Positions 1 through 13,502 of a DNA stretch of 64,000 nucleotides are shown in pieces; position 1 is the stretch's first letter; each line of letters starts with the position of its first letter. This stretch comes from Rhopalosiphum padi. Lineage: Eukaryota > Arthropoda > Insecta > Hemiptera > Aphididae. The stretch covers positions 36,245,858 through 36,309,857 of the forward strand of contig NC_083598.1 of assembly GCF_020882245.1 (NCBI RefSeq). The letters run 5' to 3'. The notes beneath the pieces were generated by a model, which was given only the letters and a program-made list of their open reading frames with translations, was not told the DNA's origin and did no database searches. Both the position numbers and the translations under genes were made by a program.

Positions 1-3000
1 TACAATACATAAAAGTTAAAGTTCCAAAGAATAATATTTTTAACAGAATAATTAATATATTATCATTATTTATTGTTTAAATAAGTAATTTTATCCAAAT
101 CGGATCTTAAAATGTCGATATAAATTAATAATCTTAATACATATTTTAGATTTTATGGTTTCAATATACGTAATATGAATAATGCTTATGAAAAATCTTG
201 TATTCAATTTTCAAAACTTAGATAAGAAAAAAGTAGTTTTTATGAATTTTTAGCTACAAAATAATTTTAAATTTTGAAAAATGTCGTTAAAAAAATATTC
301 TGACCAAGAGAATAATTTTTTATCGACATTTATAAAAATAAAAACTAAAAAAATTGAAAATTTCGAATGCCAATAAATAGGTAACTACAATTTTGAAAAA
401 AGATGACATGAAATCTCTGTATAGTAAAAACAAAATCAGATATTCCTATTTAACCATTCGTTCTCAAAGATTTTTTAGTATCCACCCAAATACAATGAAT
501 ACCAAACTGATCTAACAATTTAACTTTTAATTTAAGATTTCCAACCTACCGAAATATACAAAACTACTGTCTTTATCGAACAACCTTGAAGAAGCTTTCA
601 ATGAAGAGACCAGCACTAATGTACTGAATTTTTTAACGTAATAAAAATATTGTAAATATATTTTAAAACTTTACTAATAGCAGTAATAGCACAACACCCA
701 AGCCCTAAGTTTTTCACAGATGTAACCCCGTCATGTTTATATTTAAAATTGTTATTATTTTGTAAACGCATATTAGGTTAATAATCAAAAACGTCGAAGT
801 CAATAACCATATATAATATTATATATACGATTGACGTATGCATTGTGAGTGTTTTTCTACTTGTGTATGATGTTTAGTAGGTATTAATGAGATTGTAAGC
901 CGAGTGTGCGGCCTGTTGAGTGATGAGACATTACTCATAATAAACAGTATACCTAAGTACTTACTTTTTCTATTATTACATATTGATTGTAACCAAAACT
1001 GATCGTAATAAACGTGAAACTGAATATTAATTTTTTTTTTTGATTCATAAAAGCATTGATAATAACATTTTTTTTTTACATAGTTTGTAAACATTAATTT
1101 ATTTGTAAATATTAATTGGTAGTATATTCACTGAGTTAAAAATTGCATTGAATTCGTGAAGGTACCCGGAACTCTCACCTACATAAACTAAGTATAACAT
1201 GTCAAAACTATAATATGTTATAAATATATTAAATTATGCAAAATATTTAAATATTATAGGATGGATGTGTCTAATGACGTTGTTTTTACATACAATTTTA
1301 ACATTTTTTACTATTTATATTATATTTTATCTTTTAACATTTTTTATATAATTTACCATATATTATAGTATGACATTTTAATTTAAACGTATATTTATTA
1401 TGTTAACTAAAACAAAAAAACTTTTAACTCGTTGTCAGTAACAATTAATTATGATGAAACGTTTTAGGAATTTATAAACCTTTGTAAACGCGGATAAAAC
1501 AAACAAACTGTAAATAATCATTTTTTTTTCAATTACCAGCTTTATGGTATCAATTACTTATTTATATTTAGGGGAATTATTGAAATTTCAGTTGAACATT
1601 TTTTTTCAAGGTATAATGTTTAAAACAAAACGAAAGTTATATGTAAGCAAAGCTACATTCAAAATAATTCTCAATAGGTAAAAGTGTATTATTAACTATA
1701 TGACTGTACAATGTGCATTGTAGCTAATATTTCCAAGTAACAAAAGAAAATATTTTTGCTTCAATTTCAACATAATTTTATTAGATTAAAAATTGTCATA
1801 GTGGCTTAAAATATATTCTAGTTGACGGATAAGAAATATTAAAACAAGAAAAAAAATAATAAATACATTTCCATTGTCTTATAAAAATCTATACTGAATA
1901 AAACATTTTCAAAAAATCACTTTTTCTTATTTAAAGTATACACTTAATTTAATCATGATTAGAATATACATTTTTGAGTGTGTATAAATGATCAATTATA
2001 TGAATATGACATTTTTAAAGACAGCTATATTAAAATATGCGAATGAAGAAATTTAAATAGAGACAGAACTGCATATTATAATGTATAAAATATAAATAAA
2101 TCGATTGGCTTACCACGAAATTGCGAGTATGATTGATCGTGAATAACTATTTATAATAATATTCTGTTCAACTTATAAATAGACTATAATATTATACTAA
2201 TTGTACGTATACTAAGCGTGACTGATAGGTAAAATATACGATTACTATTTATTAATCATATACATAAGACAAGTATACATTCAAGTAATTAATATGATAT
2301 AATTTTGTGTCATACGGATTTGATGTCCCTCCCCATATTTATTTATTATTCAGATTATGAAGAACAGAAATGTCCTCAAATAATAAAATTTAAAAATAAA
2401 AATTCAGTAGTAAAACGTATGTATAGTCAATAATGTAAAACAGTAGACAATAATATAGTTAATTATATTTTTACCGTATCAATGTAAACATTTAAAACTT
2501 GCATAAGACCAAAACTATAATAATATTTAAAATGTTTTGAATTCATGATATATACAAAGTTCACGTTCGTGATACAAAATGATACTAAATTTGTAGAAAA
2601 TTCCATTAAAATTGGTCTTTATTGAATTAACACTTCTAAAGAAAACTCATCCGTGGAAAATACTCGTAGGTATGTTTACGTACACATACCTATATTACAT
2701 TAAAAGATGACTTCCTTGATGAAAAATGCTGTGAATAGGTTTTTGATATTTCTGAAAGACGATACAATTTGCACAACCTATATTTTCATTTTTCACTCTT
2801 TTGTTCTATTTTGTGATAAAGTCAAAAAAACTAAATGAAACCGTTGTAACACAAGTTTGATGAAATTCGTTTTATTAATATTGAATTTTTTATTTACTAG
2901 GTATAACTTAAAACGTAGGGAATTTTTTGGAATTTACACTACGAATATACTTTCTTTTAACAATTAGTTTTTAAATGTCTTTAAAATAATAAATAAAACA

Positions 3001-5700
3001 TGTTCCGAAATATTTTTTTTTTATTTTATAGGTTTATACATAGTTATTGCAGTATTAAAATTTACTTTAAAACGTTTATGTTGTAAAGTGTACCACAAAC
3101 ATTTAGTTTTATAATAAATAATCAATCATTATACTCTTTGACTTTTAATGCGAATGTAACTAATTTCTATTAAATGTGACGTAAAATATTCACTGGGAAT
3201 CATTTAAGTTTTTTTTTCACATAAATAATGGTTTTATCAGTTGCATAAATTTAATTATAATACCGTACCCATTCCGCCCATCAATATCAGTGATTGCGCC
3301 TTGCCTACTTGTATATATATTTATTATTATTATTATTATTATTAATGTATAATATTATTATTAGTATACTTTCTTTTGTATAGAGTGATACAGTATCAAA
3401 ATATATTTATTATTAATTTTGTCTTTTCAGAAAGATATCAATATATAATAAATATTTAATGTTTAATTTTCATTATTTTTTAACTAACTTTTAATTAATT
3501 CATTAATATGATTTTAAATATGAACAATGTTTATTATACTAAAAATATAAACAGAAATCGATAATTTTTTTTATTTACAACAGTTGTCTATCAAAGGGTC
3601 AAGTCATAGATTTAACTAAGACATTGATTAATTGCCTAATACTTTACCCAATCGTTTTTTAAATATAATTTATAACACACTGTCTTATTGAACTTTATAA
3701 TGCAGCTGTTTTAAATATCCAAAAGAAATAAATGTATACATCCAAAGTCGTAAACCTGTCATTTGTGATGTTTATAATATATTTACATTCATTTTTATAT
3801 AGATAATATTATATGTGAAGTATATTATTTTGTAAAATGTTCTATTGCGACTCGATAAGTCATACACTATGCCCTAAATTTATGAGGTCAGATACTAATT
3901 AGATTTTAGATATTCATTGTTTTTTTATTTTATTTTGTGATATGAATTTTTATCAAATAAAAAAAACATATTGTAAAATTATTGGTTGGCCCATGGCCAA
4001 ATATTAACAAAAATATATATATTGATCAAATAAGTTATCATTTATATTGAACATGTTTAAGATCATAAACAAATATTATTATATCATTATAACATTAAAA
4101 TGTTTAACATATTTGAAACGAGATTAATTAAATGTTTTTAGATTCGACAACTTTCAGTGATACATTTATAGTTTACAATAAATTGATAAGAATCATAAAT
4201 ATCATACTTATAAACATTTTTAACTATAGAAATGTATATATTAATTATGTAATAAATTAAAACATTAAAATAAAGTCAAATTAAGAAATTTTAATCATTT
4301 ACGTTGTTTAAATGTAATAAACAAATTACAAATTATGTGTTATGTTTACTTTTGAATCATTTTATTTTAGCTACTAATTTAATATTCGTCATTGGATTTA
4401 GACGCTTATCTCATTATTTAAGTGTATTCCCGAGTATATGTATAGTATATAATACACTTATTATATACCTACAACAGCATTAGTGTAAAAATATTTTCAT
4501 AAATGTAATTAAATTATTTTACTAAAATGAATTTATTAACTTAACTAATTGGTTTTTTGATAATAATTATTGTTATTCAATCTGAATTAATTAATTGAAT
4601 TATACTATTTAAAATTGGTTTTCGTTTTTTAATATACAACATGTGATTCATCAAGCATACTCACGCTTTTCCTTTAATTACAAATTTATTTAAGTAAGTA
4701 TTTTTAAGTATAGGTACTTGAGTACTATATTTTCAAATATTTACTTTGATTTTTCTTATACCATTTGAGGAAATTCTTATTTTTCTCAAATGAGAATTAA
4801 TTTTGTTTTTTAATTATTAAGCAGATGACTTTAAAAAAAAATGAACGCATCTAAATTGAAATTTAACCCAGTATTTTTTAAGTTATTTAACTTTTGGTGT
4901 ATTAAGAATAATAAATATTATGTTTTTGATAATAGATCTTCAATATATGGATGCTGTGATGATTTTAATATCATTATTAATTAATTTTACGCAGTTCATT
5001 AACATTTTATAATTTTTTGTAAACAATTTCTGAATATAATTAACACTACATTAAATATTAAAAAAAAATATTTGTCTACAAATTTACGATAAAAATGTCT
5101 GTTCTTGTTTGAAAAAAATAAGTTTGAATAATCACAATAATGTCTCCTTAAATGGCACAAAATATAAGTTTTTTAAAATAGTGTTATCTTCATAAATTAC
5201 GAGAATAAGAAAAAAAAATATCATGATTTGAATAAATGTATTATTAAAGTAATAACGGATCCACGATGCTTGGTGAATCACTCTGTACATAGTATATATT
5301 GATTTCACTTAGTTAATGTAATTGTTTTATTTCATTAGACTGTAGGTAGTAACCAGTAGGTACTTATAGGACTTAAATTGGTTGTAAGTTGACAAAGATC
5401 GTATATGATTTACTTTCTATCGTTGTATAATTATTGATCTCAATAAAAATTGACGTTAAAGTGTTTATTAAATCATATAAAAATAAAATTTCATCTTTTT
5501 TATTGATGACAAATTCATATATTTACATAATTAATATAAATATATAGAATATTAAACTTTGAATTACATGTATGAAATTCGTTTATTTGACGATTGATCT
5601 AGTAAGATCAAAAGAATATCGAACTTAACAAATATAATCTTGATGGGATCTGGTGTACAAATAAAAAAATATACGCAATATAATATATTATACTTATATA
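1..5700. other. AT-rich region without a recognisable gene
   Basis: I see only very AT-rich, low-complexity sequence with dense stops in all frames. The exceptions are a (TTA)n microsatellite near 3.32 kb and one short exon-like open frame ending at 641, described in the findings. The open frame at 819-1094 on the minus strand has no recognisable domain and looks like chance. A remote or very AT-rich exon could be missed by eye. Confidence 0.6.
3321..3344. repeat. (TTA)n microsatellite
   Basis: Eight uninterrupted TTA units lie in AT-rich intergenic sequence, preceded by a short TA run. This is an ordinary simple repeat; no gene is adjacent. Confidence 0.9.
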
Positions 5701-5929
5701 CTCATTAGTCATTACGTCGTTTGAATTCAAATGAAATAGTCAATGCATTAGAATAATATTTTTTTTGTTCCGAACGACAGTGTTCTTATCGCCATTGACA
5801 TTGACGATTGTTATCGCACTATAACGAAAAATAAATGCAAGTCAATTTCACGTATCAGTTTTCAAGGTTGGGCGAATTATTAGTAATAAAAAAAAAAAAT
5901 AAAAAAAATATCGTATTTATAAAATTGCA

Positions 5930-6560
5930 TACAGGTAAACGAACAAATATTTGCCAGCCCCCCTGAAACGAACACGCAGTTATTTTGTCCCGTTTCCGGG
6001 TAAATGAGCGTATGCTGACACGGATCCCGTTCACATTGTGTATAGTCAACGAGGGAGTGTGTGTCGTGTGTGTATGTTTGACACAATGCTCATCGACACC
6101 ATGCACAATAATAATAATAATAATAATAATAATACAATAACACGCTGCGATGACATGTATATATTGATATATTATACGATATACCTATAATATTCGCCAA
6201 GCATATTTTCTAAATCTGCGCACAACCACGATCCCACGTCGCCGATATTTTTATTTTCATTAATATATTATTGTTGTCGCCCGCGGAATGTAATGGCGAA
6301 GAATTTGCAACTGGCCATCGCGTGCCTGTTGGAATATTAACGCCGAACGAACACAAACGCGTCGTCGTTTCCTCGACTAATAACAACCGATACTACACAG
6401 CGTTATATTAAATACGACTTAAATAATATATTATATTATAATTTATAAACGTACGTCGTCCAGTGTCCGTGTTCAGTATATAATTGCGGCATTACGCGAA
6501 CAACACGTATTCGGGGTGGCAGGAGATATTTTTCGATATTGCTTATAACAGACTACAGAC
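5930..6560. other. CpG-rich, GC-richer island (possible promoter or 5' UTR)
   Basis: This stretch is clearly richer in GC and in CpG dinucleotides than the flanks, including runs such as cgtcgccgat, cccgcgg and cgcgtcgtcg. It holds an (AAT)n repeat and only very short open frames, for example a 15-codon frame with its ATG at 6293. In AT-rich insect genomes such islands are often promoters or non-coding first exons, so this could be the upstream start of the + strand receptor gene whose exons appear from 13.5 kb. That link is inference; no splice partner was identified. The minus-strand frames here (5855-6106 and 5880-6086) overlap low-complexity sequence and were not accepted as genes. Confidence 0.35.
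6107..6134. repeat. (AAT)n microsatellite
   Basis: About nine AAT units lie inside the CpG-rich island, next to CA/GT-rich sequence. Confidence 0.9.
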
Positions 6561-7215
6561 CGAATACAGATAGCTATATATTTTTCTCCTTTGTACATAG
6601 AAAGTAGTTATGCTTTGTTAGTGATTCGTATCCGGTAATCTCGGAAACTGCTGAACCAATTTGCATCAAATTTTACATACATATGTATTCCTTGATACCC
6701 GGGGGAATATTTATAACTTAGTTTTTCAATACCCATGTAGGTTCCTAAATGAATCTTAGCTCACACGAGAATTTCGTTTTGGTTCATAAAAATCGAATAT
6801 TTTCTGTTCATATATTCATATAAATATATTTTGTGATCGGTCGAAAGAATAAAAGAAATTTATAATATATTATATATACCTACATGAATTATATGTGTAC
6901 TTTGCTTATATATTCGAAAACCATAACTCGACTGTTTTTTTACGAAAATGTTAGAGATTGTTCCCTGAGATAACAAAAAGTGTAGAAAAAGTAGTTTGAA
7001 CCGCGTTCGAAAACATACCAAGTGCGATATTTAATTCGTTACAGTTAAATTGATTCCCCATCCCGATCGTATTAATTCACAGAACGAGAAACGCCGATTT
7101 GAACGTTGACTGAGCATACTAAAATCAAGATATTATATCTGTATAGCTATAGCACCATAATTCATATTTGATCATTTTTTTCCGGGCGAAGCCGAGTTAT
7201 ACTGCTACTTGCTAG
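6560..7215 (+). mobile_element. Decayed non-autonomous Helitron (3' end near 7215)
   Basis: The right end carries a GC-rich hairpin remnant around tccgggcgaagccgag (7181-7196), then tatactgctacttg and the terminal CTAG (7212-7215) followed by T. That is the hairpin-plus-CTRR layout of Helitron 3' ends. Inside, at about 6640-6680, is the phrase ctcggaaactgctgaacc, which resembles a stretch common in insect Helitron-like repeats (recalled from general knowledge, not searched). The hairpin stem has mismatches, so the copy is old. No Rep/helicase coding is present. The left boundary is approximate because the expected TC start could not be fixed. Confidence 0.55.
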
Positions 7216-7216
7216 T

Positions 7217-10200
7217 AATATTATATTACATTGGTATCCTGCATGTAAAATATATATTATTATCATACTATTTACAAACATTGAATAATGGTGATTGAAA
7301 AGGAGACTTCAAAGTCTGAATAGTATATAGGAGGCACCTCGATTCGGTTACTCTAATGAGACGTATGCTAAAAGACCTTGAGAGAATGTACATACGGCCG
7401 TATTTCGTTGTGCTAAGTGAAAAAAAAATAAACATAAAATGCTAAAAGTAATTGAATTTCGTAATATTCGATTGAAAAACAAATTTATTCATAATTTTTC
7501 ATAAAAGTTTTTATCATATAGATGATATTAAAGATACGAGTATGCTCGATTATTCATGAATTACACAGAAATGTATATTAGACAACTATAGTTCTTCAGA
7601 TGTTCATACGCATCATGTAATTATTTTTATATTTTTAAATTGTAAAATATACTTATGCCAAATATTATATGTTTGTGTTCAAACGATTTTACTCGGTTAT
7701 TAGTAAAATGGAAATCAATTAATTTTTAATTCGTTGTATAATATTGTTTAGTGTAAACTTATACGATTAAATTCATTTTACTTCGTGGGTCATTATAATT
7801 GCATGAATCTATGTTTATTAATCATTCTTAACTTCAAAACAAAATTTAAGACTTGAAAAGTATCTCAATCCTACAGTGATCATATATTATTCAAATTGAA
7901 TATGTATAAGATAGAACAGTGAATTATGTAATGGTTATTGAACGAAAAATTATTATACATGTATCTACGATTATTATTTAAAAAAATTAATAATCTATAG
8001 ATAATTATTTTTTTTTAAATCTGAAAAAATGTAATATGAATCACAAATACTAATTTATTACGAAAAATATGTTTTGATAATGATTAAGTAATACATATTA
8101 TATTATTAGCGGTGAACGTATAACATATTTTGTTTTTTTATTAAATTTAACATTAATGTTAAAAAAATTATATTGACCACGTGAAGATTGGTTAAAACGA
8201 AACCTACATAAATTCACTATAACTTATTTGTAGTTTCTTTTTGAGCTTATTAGAGAATTGCTGAAAAAAATGAAAAATGACCAACTAGTCTCGATTTACA
8301 ATCAATAGGACTACTTGTAAGTGTAGAACACTCCCGCTTTTACCCCCGAAAAAATGCTCCACAAGAAAAAGATATATTACAAAAACCAATTATTTTCTTG
8401 CTTTATTTATAATTTTAAATAAAAAAAAAATAAAAATATATTTATTGTAATGGTATCTAGTTATTTTTACTTTTATAATCAGCTTTTATCAATATCTTAT
8501 AATCAATATATTTGAATAATTATTACTACCAATACTACCCCTTAAATTTAGTATTTTACAATATTTTAGAAATTACATTTCAAGTATAAAGTTGCCAAGG
8601 TATAACAATGTTATAGTAAATATTTACAGGTAATATTATATTTTGAGATCAATTAATTTAAAGAAATGCTCAATGAAAATATTAGAAATATTTTATTAAT
8701 AGACTTCAATAGAATATAATATAATATCTCTTAAACACCAATTATTTTTTCTATCCAAGTTTAACTGAAAAATATTTTGTAGATTCCAATGTTTTCTTCT
8801 CGAGGAAATTAAACTATGAAAATTGATATGATAAGTTATATCTTTAAGGATTTTAGGTTTTTTAATGGTCACATTACATTTATATAAAGTTGTGATTTTT
8901 AATTTTTACGTTTTTCAATTTATCACGCAATACTGCAAATAATTGCAATAGTTATTAAAGATAACATAACAAAATAAAATCACAAATCACAAGTAGGTGA
9001 GTAAGTATACACAATATTTTATCTTACCTATTAACTAATATAAATAAAAATATATAATAATATGTTAAATTTATACTCGTAGACATAGGTACTTAGTACT
9101 TATACATCCTATTGCGTGATATTAAAATAATATAATAATTTGTTATTAATTAATTAAAATCGTGTTTAATAATTAAATAATATCTATCATATATTGCATA
9201 ACATATGCATAAATAATAGAAGCATTGTGACATAATACAATAAATATAATTATCATTCGTAATAAACTAATAAACTACGATGTGATCAATATTATTTGAT
9301 ATTTTGTTTACATTTTGCAATATTTTATCAGTTATTAAAATACGACACTATTTTATACATATATATATAATATATTGTATTGGGGTTTGGTTTCATTTGA
9401 CCTTATTATCGAATCAATTGGCTTATTTTTTTTTGAAATTGGTAAATTTAACCCGCGGGGGATTAATTGAAAAAGCAATGGACGGGAGCTGCTAAAAAAA
9501 TATCTCAAATATCTTGATAAGACGTTTCGATGCATTTGAGTCTATATACGACCTTTGATCAATATATATAATATATAGACCACCAGTGTGGAAAAACAGA
9601 TAAACAGTGTACGGTTGACGACGCGTAATTTTTTATTTTTTTTTTTGAGAAAATGTCTGTTGATGAAAACACGACATGCATTACGTATAGATACATAAAG
9701 CGATGAAAACAAAACAACGCAATTATTATATTCTATTTTTGCCGATTAAAAATTATTATTCTGTTTGTGACACTATAAAATATACAAGCAAGCTGCAAAG
9801 TCTTGGATTAATGATATTGAAGGTCGTTAGTAAAAACAAAATATTCTATATACATGTGTTTTTATATAAGGTGTATAGATACACACGCACAGAAATCTTT
9901 TCTTTTCCGTTTACCTAGCGTGGCAGGAAGGAGGAACTAAATATAATTAATTCGTCACGACACTTATATTATATTATATATTATACTGTGCGTGTCTTTT
10001 TGTAATAGAATTCGAAAATTGACTCATTACAGTCGTAGCACATATTATTTAAAAATATAATTAAATCGTGTATATTTGTGGCGTTTGACTTTTATTAAAT
10101 CAAATCAATTTTGAACGGAAGAATCAATTTTTGTCACTGACCATTAAAATAACTTGTAACTTTTATACAATATAATTATTGTTCAAATCTATATAACGTG

Positions 10201-10640
10201 TTTAATTTTATCGAATAACGTTTCATTTCTATACTTTAGTTTGTTTATTTGCTTTATTCACTTACTATATAATATTGTGTTTTATAGATTATAGTTATTG
10301 ACTCAGGATTGGAATGTGCTTAAAACGCTTTAATAAACATTTAAAACATTTTAATAAAAGTTTTATAAAAAAATAAATTGTATAGGAATTTTTTCTGTAA
10401 AATATATATTTTATTTGTAGATCATACTATATACTATATATACACCAATAACAAAGCATTTTTATAATTTTTAAAGCATGTTTAAAAAATCACAAAAAAA
10501 AAACATTAAAAAAATATTTCAAAAGAATAAAACGTTTGTTTAATATTATTTAAAAAATTTGTTTTTCTAACCATAGACTTATCGTGTTCTATAGCCTTAA
10601 AGATATAGCTCTGAAAAGATTCGGTTATGCTTATTATTAG
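7217..10640. other. AT-rich region without a recognisable gene
   Basis: I see AT-rich sequence with only short chance frames (for example 7356-7445, 9304-9495 and 9703-9918 on the + strand). None shows a domain, a membrane topology fitting the receptor's missing TM1-3, or convincing splice sites. A small GC-richer patch at 9440-9640 contains no long frame. Confidence 0.55.
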
Positions 10641-11167
10641 CTATATAATATTTATTATTTGCTATTTTTAGTTGGATGGAGCATCGCTGAAAGTTTTGAT
10701 ACATCAGCTTATCCATTATGAAAGTTTTTATTTTTGCGCCAAAAAAATTCTAACAAGTCATAATAATAATATGACAGTAAGAAAATGTGTGTGACTTTTT
10801 TCGTGTTTGATATTCATATTGCGAATATGCTAGTCTCGTTAGTATTGGCGTTGCAACGGCGACTCAGTCGTCATAATAATACCGTAGAGACCGTAGAGTT
10901 ATGTGTAATGTGTATGTCTATAAATATATAAAACTGTAGGTTTAACTACATGTATAACATTATATATGATAGGCGCCTGTATACAACAATGTTATATTAT
11001 TATTGTACGAGGTTAACATATAATGTACTACCTTTGCCTATGAATATTGTGTTGCATTTCGTATCCGATAAAGAAAAAATGACACGTGTTTTACGTTGTG
11101 TGTATCTATGAAATGTTTTAATTGCTCACGCGCAAGCGAACGGTTAACGATTATAATATTGTTTGCT

Positions 11168-11218
11168 GTTAAGCGAGCGGCTCCATTGCTAGTTCCCGGA
11201 TGGGTGACCACCTTGGAA
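11168..11218 (+). repeat. 5S-rRNA-like segment (5S-derived SINE or 5S pseudogene)
   Basis: The segment contains ttaagc-gagcgg followed by tagttcccggatgggtgaccaccttggaa. Order and spacing match the internal promoter half of eukaryotic 5S rRNA: the box A region (TTAAGC...), then the region reading GTTAGTAC-TTGGATGGGNGACC-GCCTGGGAA. The 5' third and 3' tail of a full 120-nt 5S gene are not recognisable, so this is not an intact 5S gene. A 5S-derived SINE head or a 5S pseudogene both fit. Confidence 0.55.
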
Positions 11219-11333
11219 TTTTAGTAACACATACACACAATGTCCTAACCTAACCATAATCGTTGAGATAAATAGTATCTAATTATATATCTTCTGGCAT
11301 AAAAAAATAAATAAAAATATTGTTTGCTTTTGT

Positions 11334-11360
11334 AGTAATAATAATAACAATAATAATAAC
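11334..11360. repeat. (AAT)n-like microsatellite, imperfect
   Basis: Repeated AAT/ATA units with an interrupting aac. This is a simple repeat with no further meaning apparent. Confidence 0.7.
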
Positions 11361-11720
11361 ACTATAGTGTGATGCCAATATTAAACTAGTACCTATTGAT
11401 ATTTTAATGCGAGACGGAAACGCTACACCGGAATAGTTAAGTTCGCAACAGCAGTGGCTTTAATCTATTTTATGTGGCGTAGATCACGTAGACTTGGTAA
11501 GCTGTGATGAGCGTATAATTAGCAATATAATATAAAAATATATACACATAATAGTTACCTTGGTATAGTTACATAGTTACATGGCGAGACGCTGTTGCAT
11601 CACCAACAGTTATCGAAGTCATCAGGTCGAGTTGGTGGCCGTTGAGTCACCAGCAGACGGGTGAATATGTATACACAGTGGTTGGAAGTAATGCGTCACT
11701 TCAGACATTTTAGTGTAATG

Positions 11721-13502
11721 CTTTTTTTTTCGTTAAAAATGACTAGTGGAGTATTACAATATAGTTTTTAATTGTACGAATAACGCAAATTTCACTTCTT
11801 CAAACACTAATTTTTTACACGAGCTTATTCTTCCTAACTATTAAAATATTTCTATTTTATCACATACTAAAATGTCGTATAAGATTTATTTAATATTTAA
11901 AAATCTTAACACGCATTCTAACAAAGTATTGAAATTGTCATAAAAATACTCGTGTTTCAAAATAATAATAATAATAATGAAATTTATGTATTTGGGCACA
12001 GGCAGATTTGTCAATTTTACTAAGGATTTTATTTTCTATAGCCACGACCTATACTCTATAAATATAATTTTTTTAATTAATATAAAATATAGGTGAAGTA
12101 TACGTCCTATATTTGCCTAAAAGTAGTCATGATTTTAGCGATAGTGTTTTATTACTATAGTTCGTATATATTTGATATCATCATACTATGTATATATGCG
12201 TCAATGCCCTATATATATATATACATATACATATATATACGACTTGATGAGTCAAAATCTGTTTCCGTTTCGACAGAAATACGAGTATAATGTATTACGA
12301 TATAGTAATATGCATTATGTGCATTTCTATACACAAGTTAAATCGATTTATCGGCCGTTCACTTTATTAATATATTGTTTGCGAAGGCGCATATTATACA
12401 TGACGTTGCTATACTTTATACGTGAACTAATACTTAACGTATATTACTTTTGATTTTCAAGCGGGACCTACAGTATGATGTATTATATTATTGCAAATGT
12501 TTGTTTTGCTTATTAAATACGTCTTCTGTGTTATAATAAGAAGTTTATAATAGTATATGCTTGTATAACCATCAAACACTGACTGTATTGGACGAGTTTG
12601 ATATATTTACTGCATTTTACCTACACAATATTGTGTACAATGTGTACTCGTTTAAATTAAGATGATTTTTGAGGATAATTATGCCTATGCATATATATTT
12701 GTGAGTTTAGGCCAACATAATTTATAAGTATAGTTAACTTTATAACATTTAAGTACAAAAGTATTTAGGTTTATGAGCCTACGCTATGTAATTGGACAAT
12801 TAAAATCCATATACTCATAAGTCTACCTTCATATATTTGTCATACATGATTAACTCATGGATTCCTAGTGGAAAACAATTACCAATTAACATGTAAAATT
12901 TGCGGAATAATATTAATTTTAGTCAAACATGTAATAACAAATAATTCCGTTAATACACTAACAACCTCACCAGCCTCAATATGTCGAACAAATTTAAAAC
13001 ATTAGGACCAGACCTAAATATCGACAATCATATGATAATTTTTTTGTTTTTTAAAAGAGAAAAATTTTATAAAAACTGTATAATTATGTATATATATATA
13101 AAATAATGCGAACCACAACTTATTTAGTGGTTTTAAAAATATATATAATATAACTAATGGTTCTTTGTCATTGATGTTATTAAAAATCATAAATAATAAA
13201 CAAATGCATATGTCTTTAATTATGTATAAATAATATCGATGTATTATAATTCCAAGTCGTAAATAATCGTTATAGAAAACAGAAATTCTTATTTTTTTTT
13301 TTTAATCGGGTTAGATAAATGGTTATAGAGTATATAAATATGACAGAGATTTCTTAAAAAACTATAATAGTTTAATAGATGATTGACGAGAACACCAAAT
13401 AATTGTAAATACTTTGTGCATTTTCTATCAAGCATAATTTTTTATCATATAATATATTCAACTAAATATAATATTCTAATTAAATAACCAATGTGATTCC
13501 AG
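11721..13502. other. AT-rich region, probably intron or 5' flank of the receptor
   Basis: I see AT-rich sequence with a (TA)n/(ATAC) repeat around 12210-12240. The overlapping frames at 12093-12453 are driven by that repeat and are not accepted as genes. No TM1-3 exon for the receptor was found here. Confidence 0.5.

Larger units (their letters stand above)
10640..11720. other. Mixed GC-richer island with exon-like fragments
   Basis: Several GC-richer patches follow one another: 10670-10740, 10800-10920, a 5S-like patch at 11168-11218, 11405-11500 and 11580-11700. The last two hold short + strand open frames. One contains a hydrophobic stretch (GIVKFATAVALIYFMW) ending at a GTAAGC donor-like site near 11497. 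Another starts with an ATG at 11581 and reads about 27 codons. They could be exons of an unknown gene, early exons of the downstream receptor, or degenerate repeat sequence. I could not join them into a convincing product. Confidence 0.3.

Noticed and set aside
5855..6106. 83-codon minus-strand frame with His/Thr-rich start
   Set aside because: It overlaps CA/GT-rich and poly-A low-complexity sequence, two frames are open at once, and no family is recognisable.
12093..12453. Overlapping + strand frames upstream of the receptor
   Set aside because: They read through a TA/TATAC simple repeat giving IYIYTYTY runs and show no TM1-3 features.
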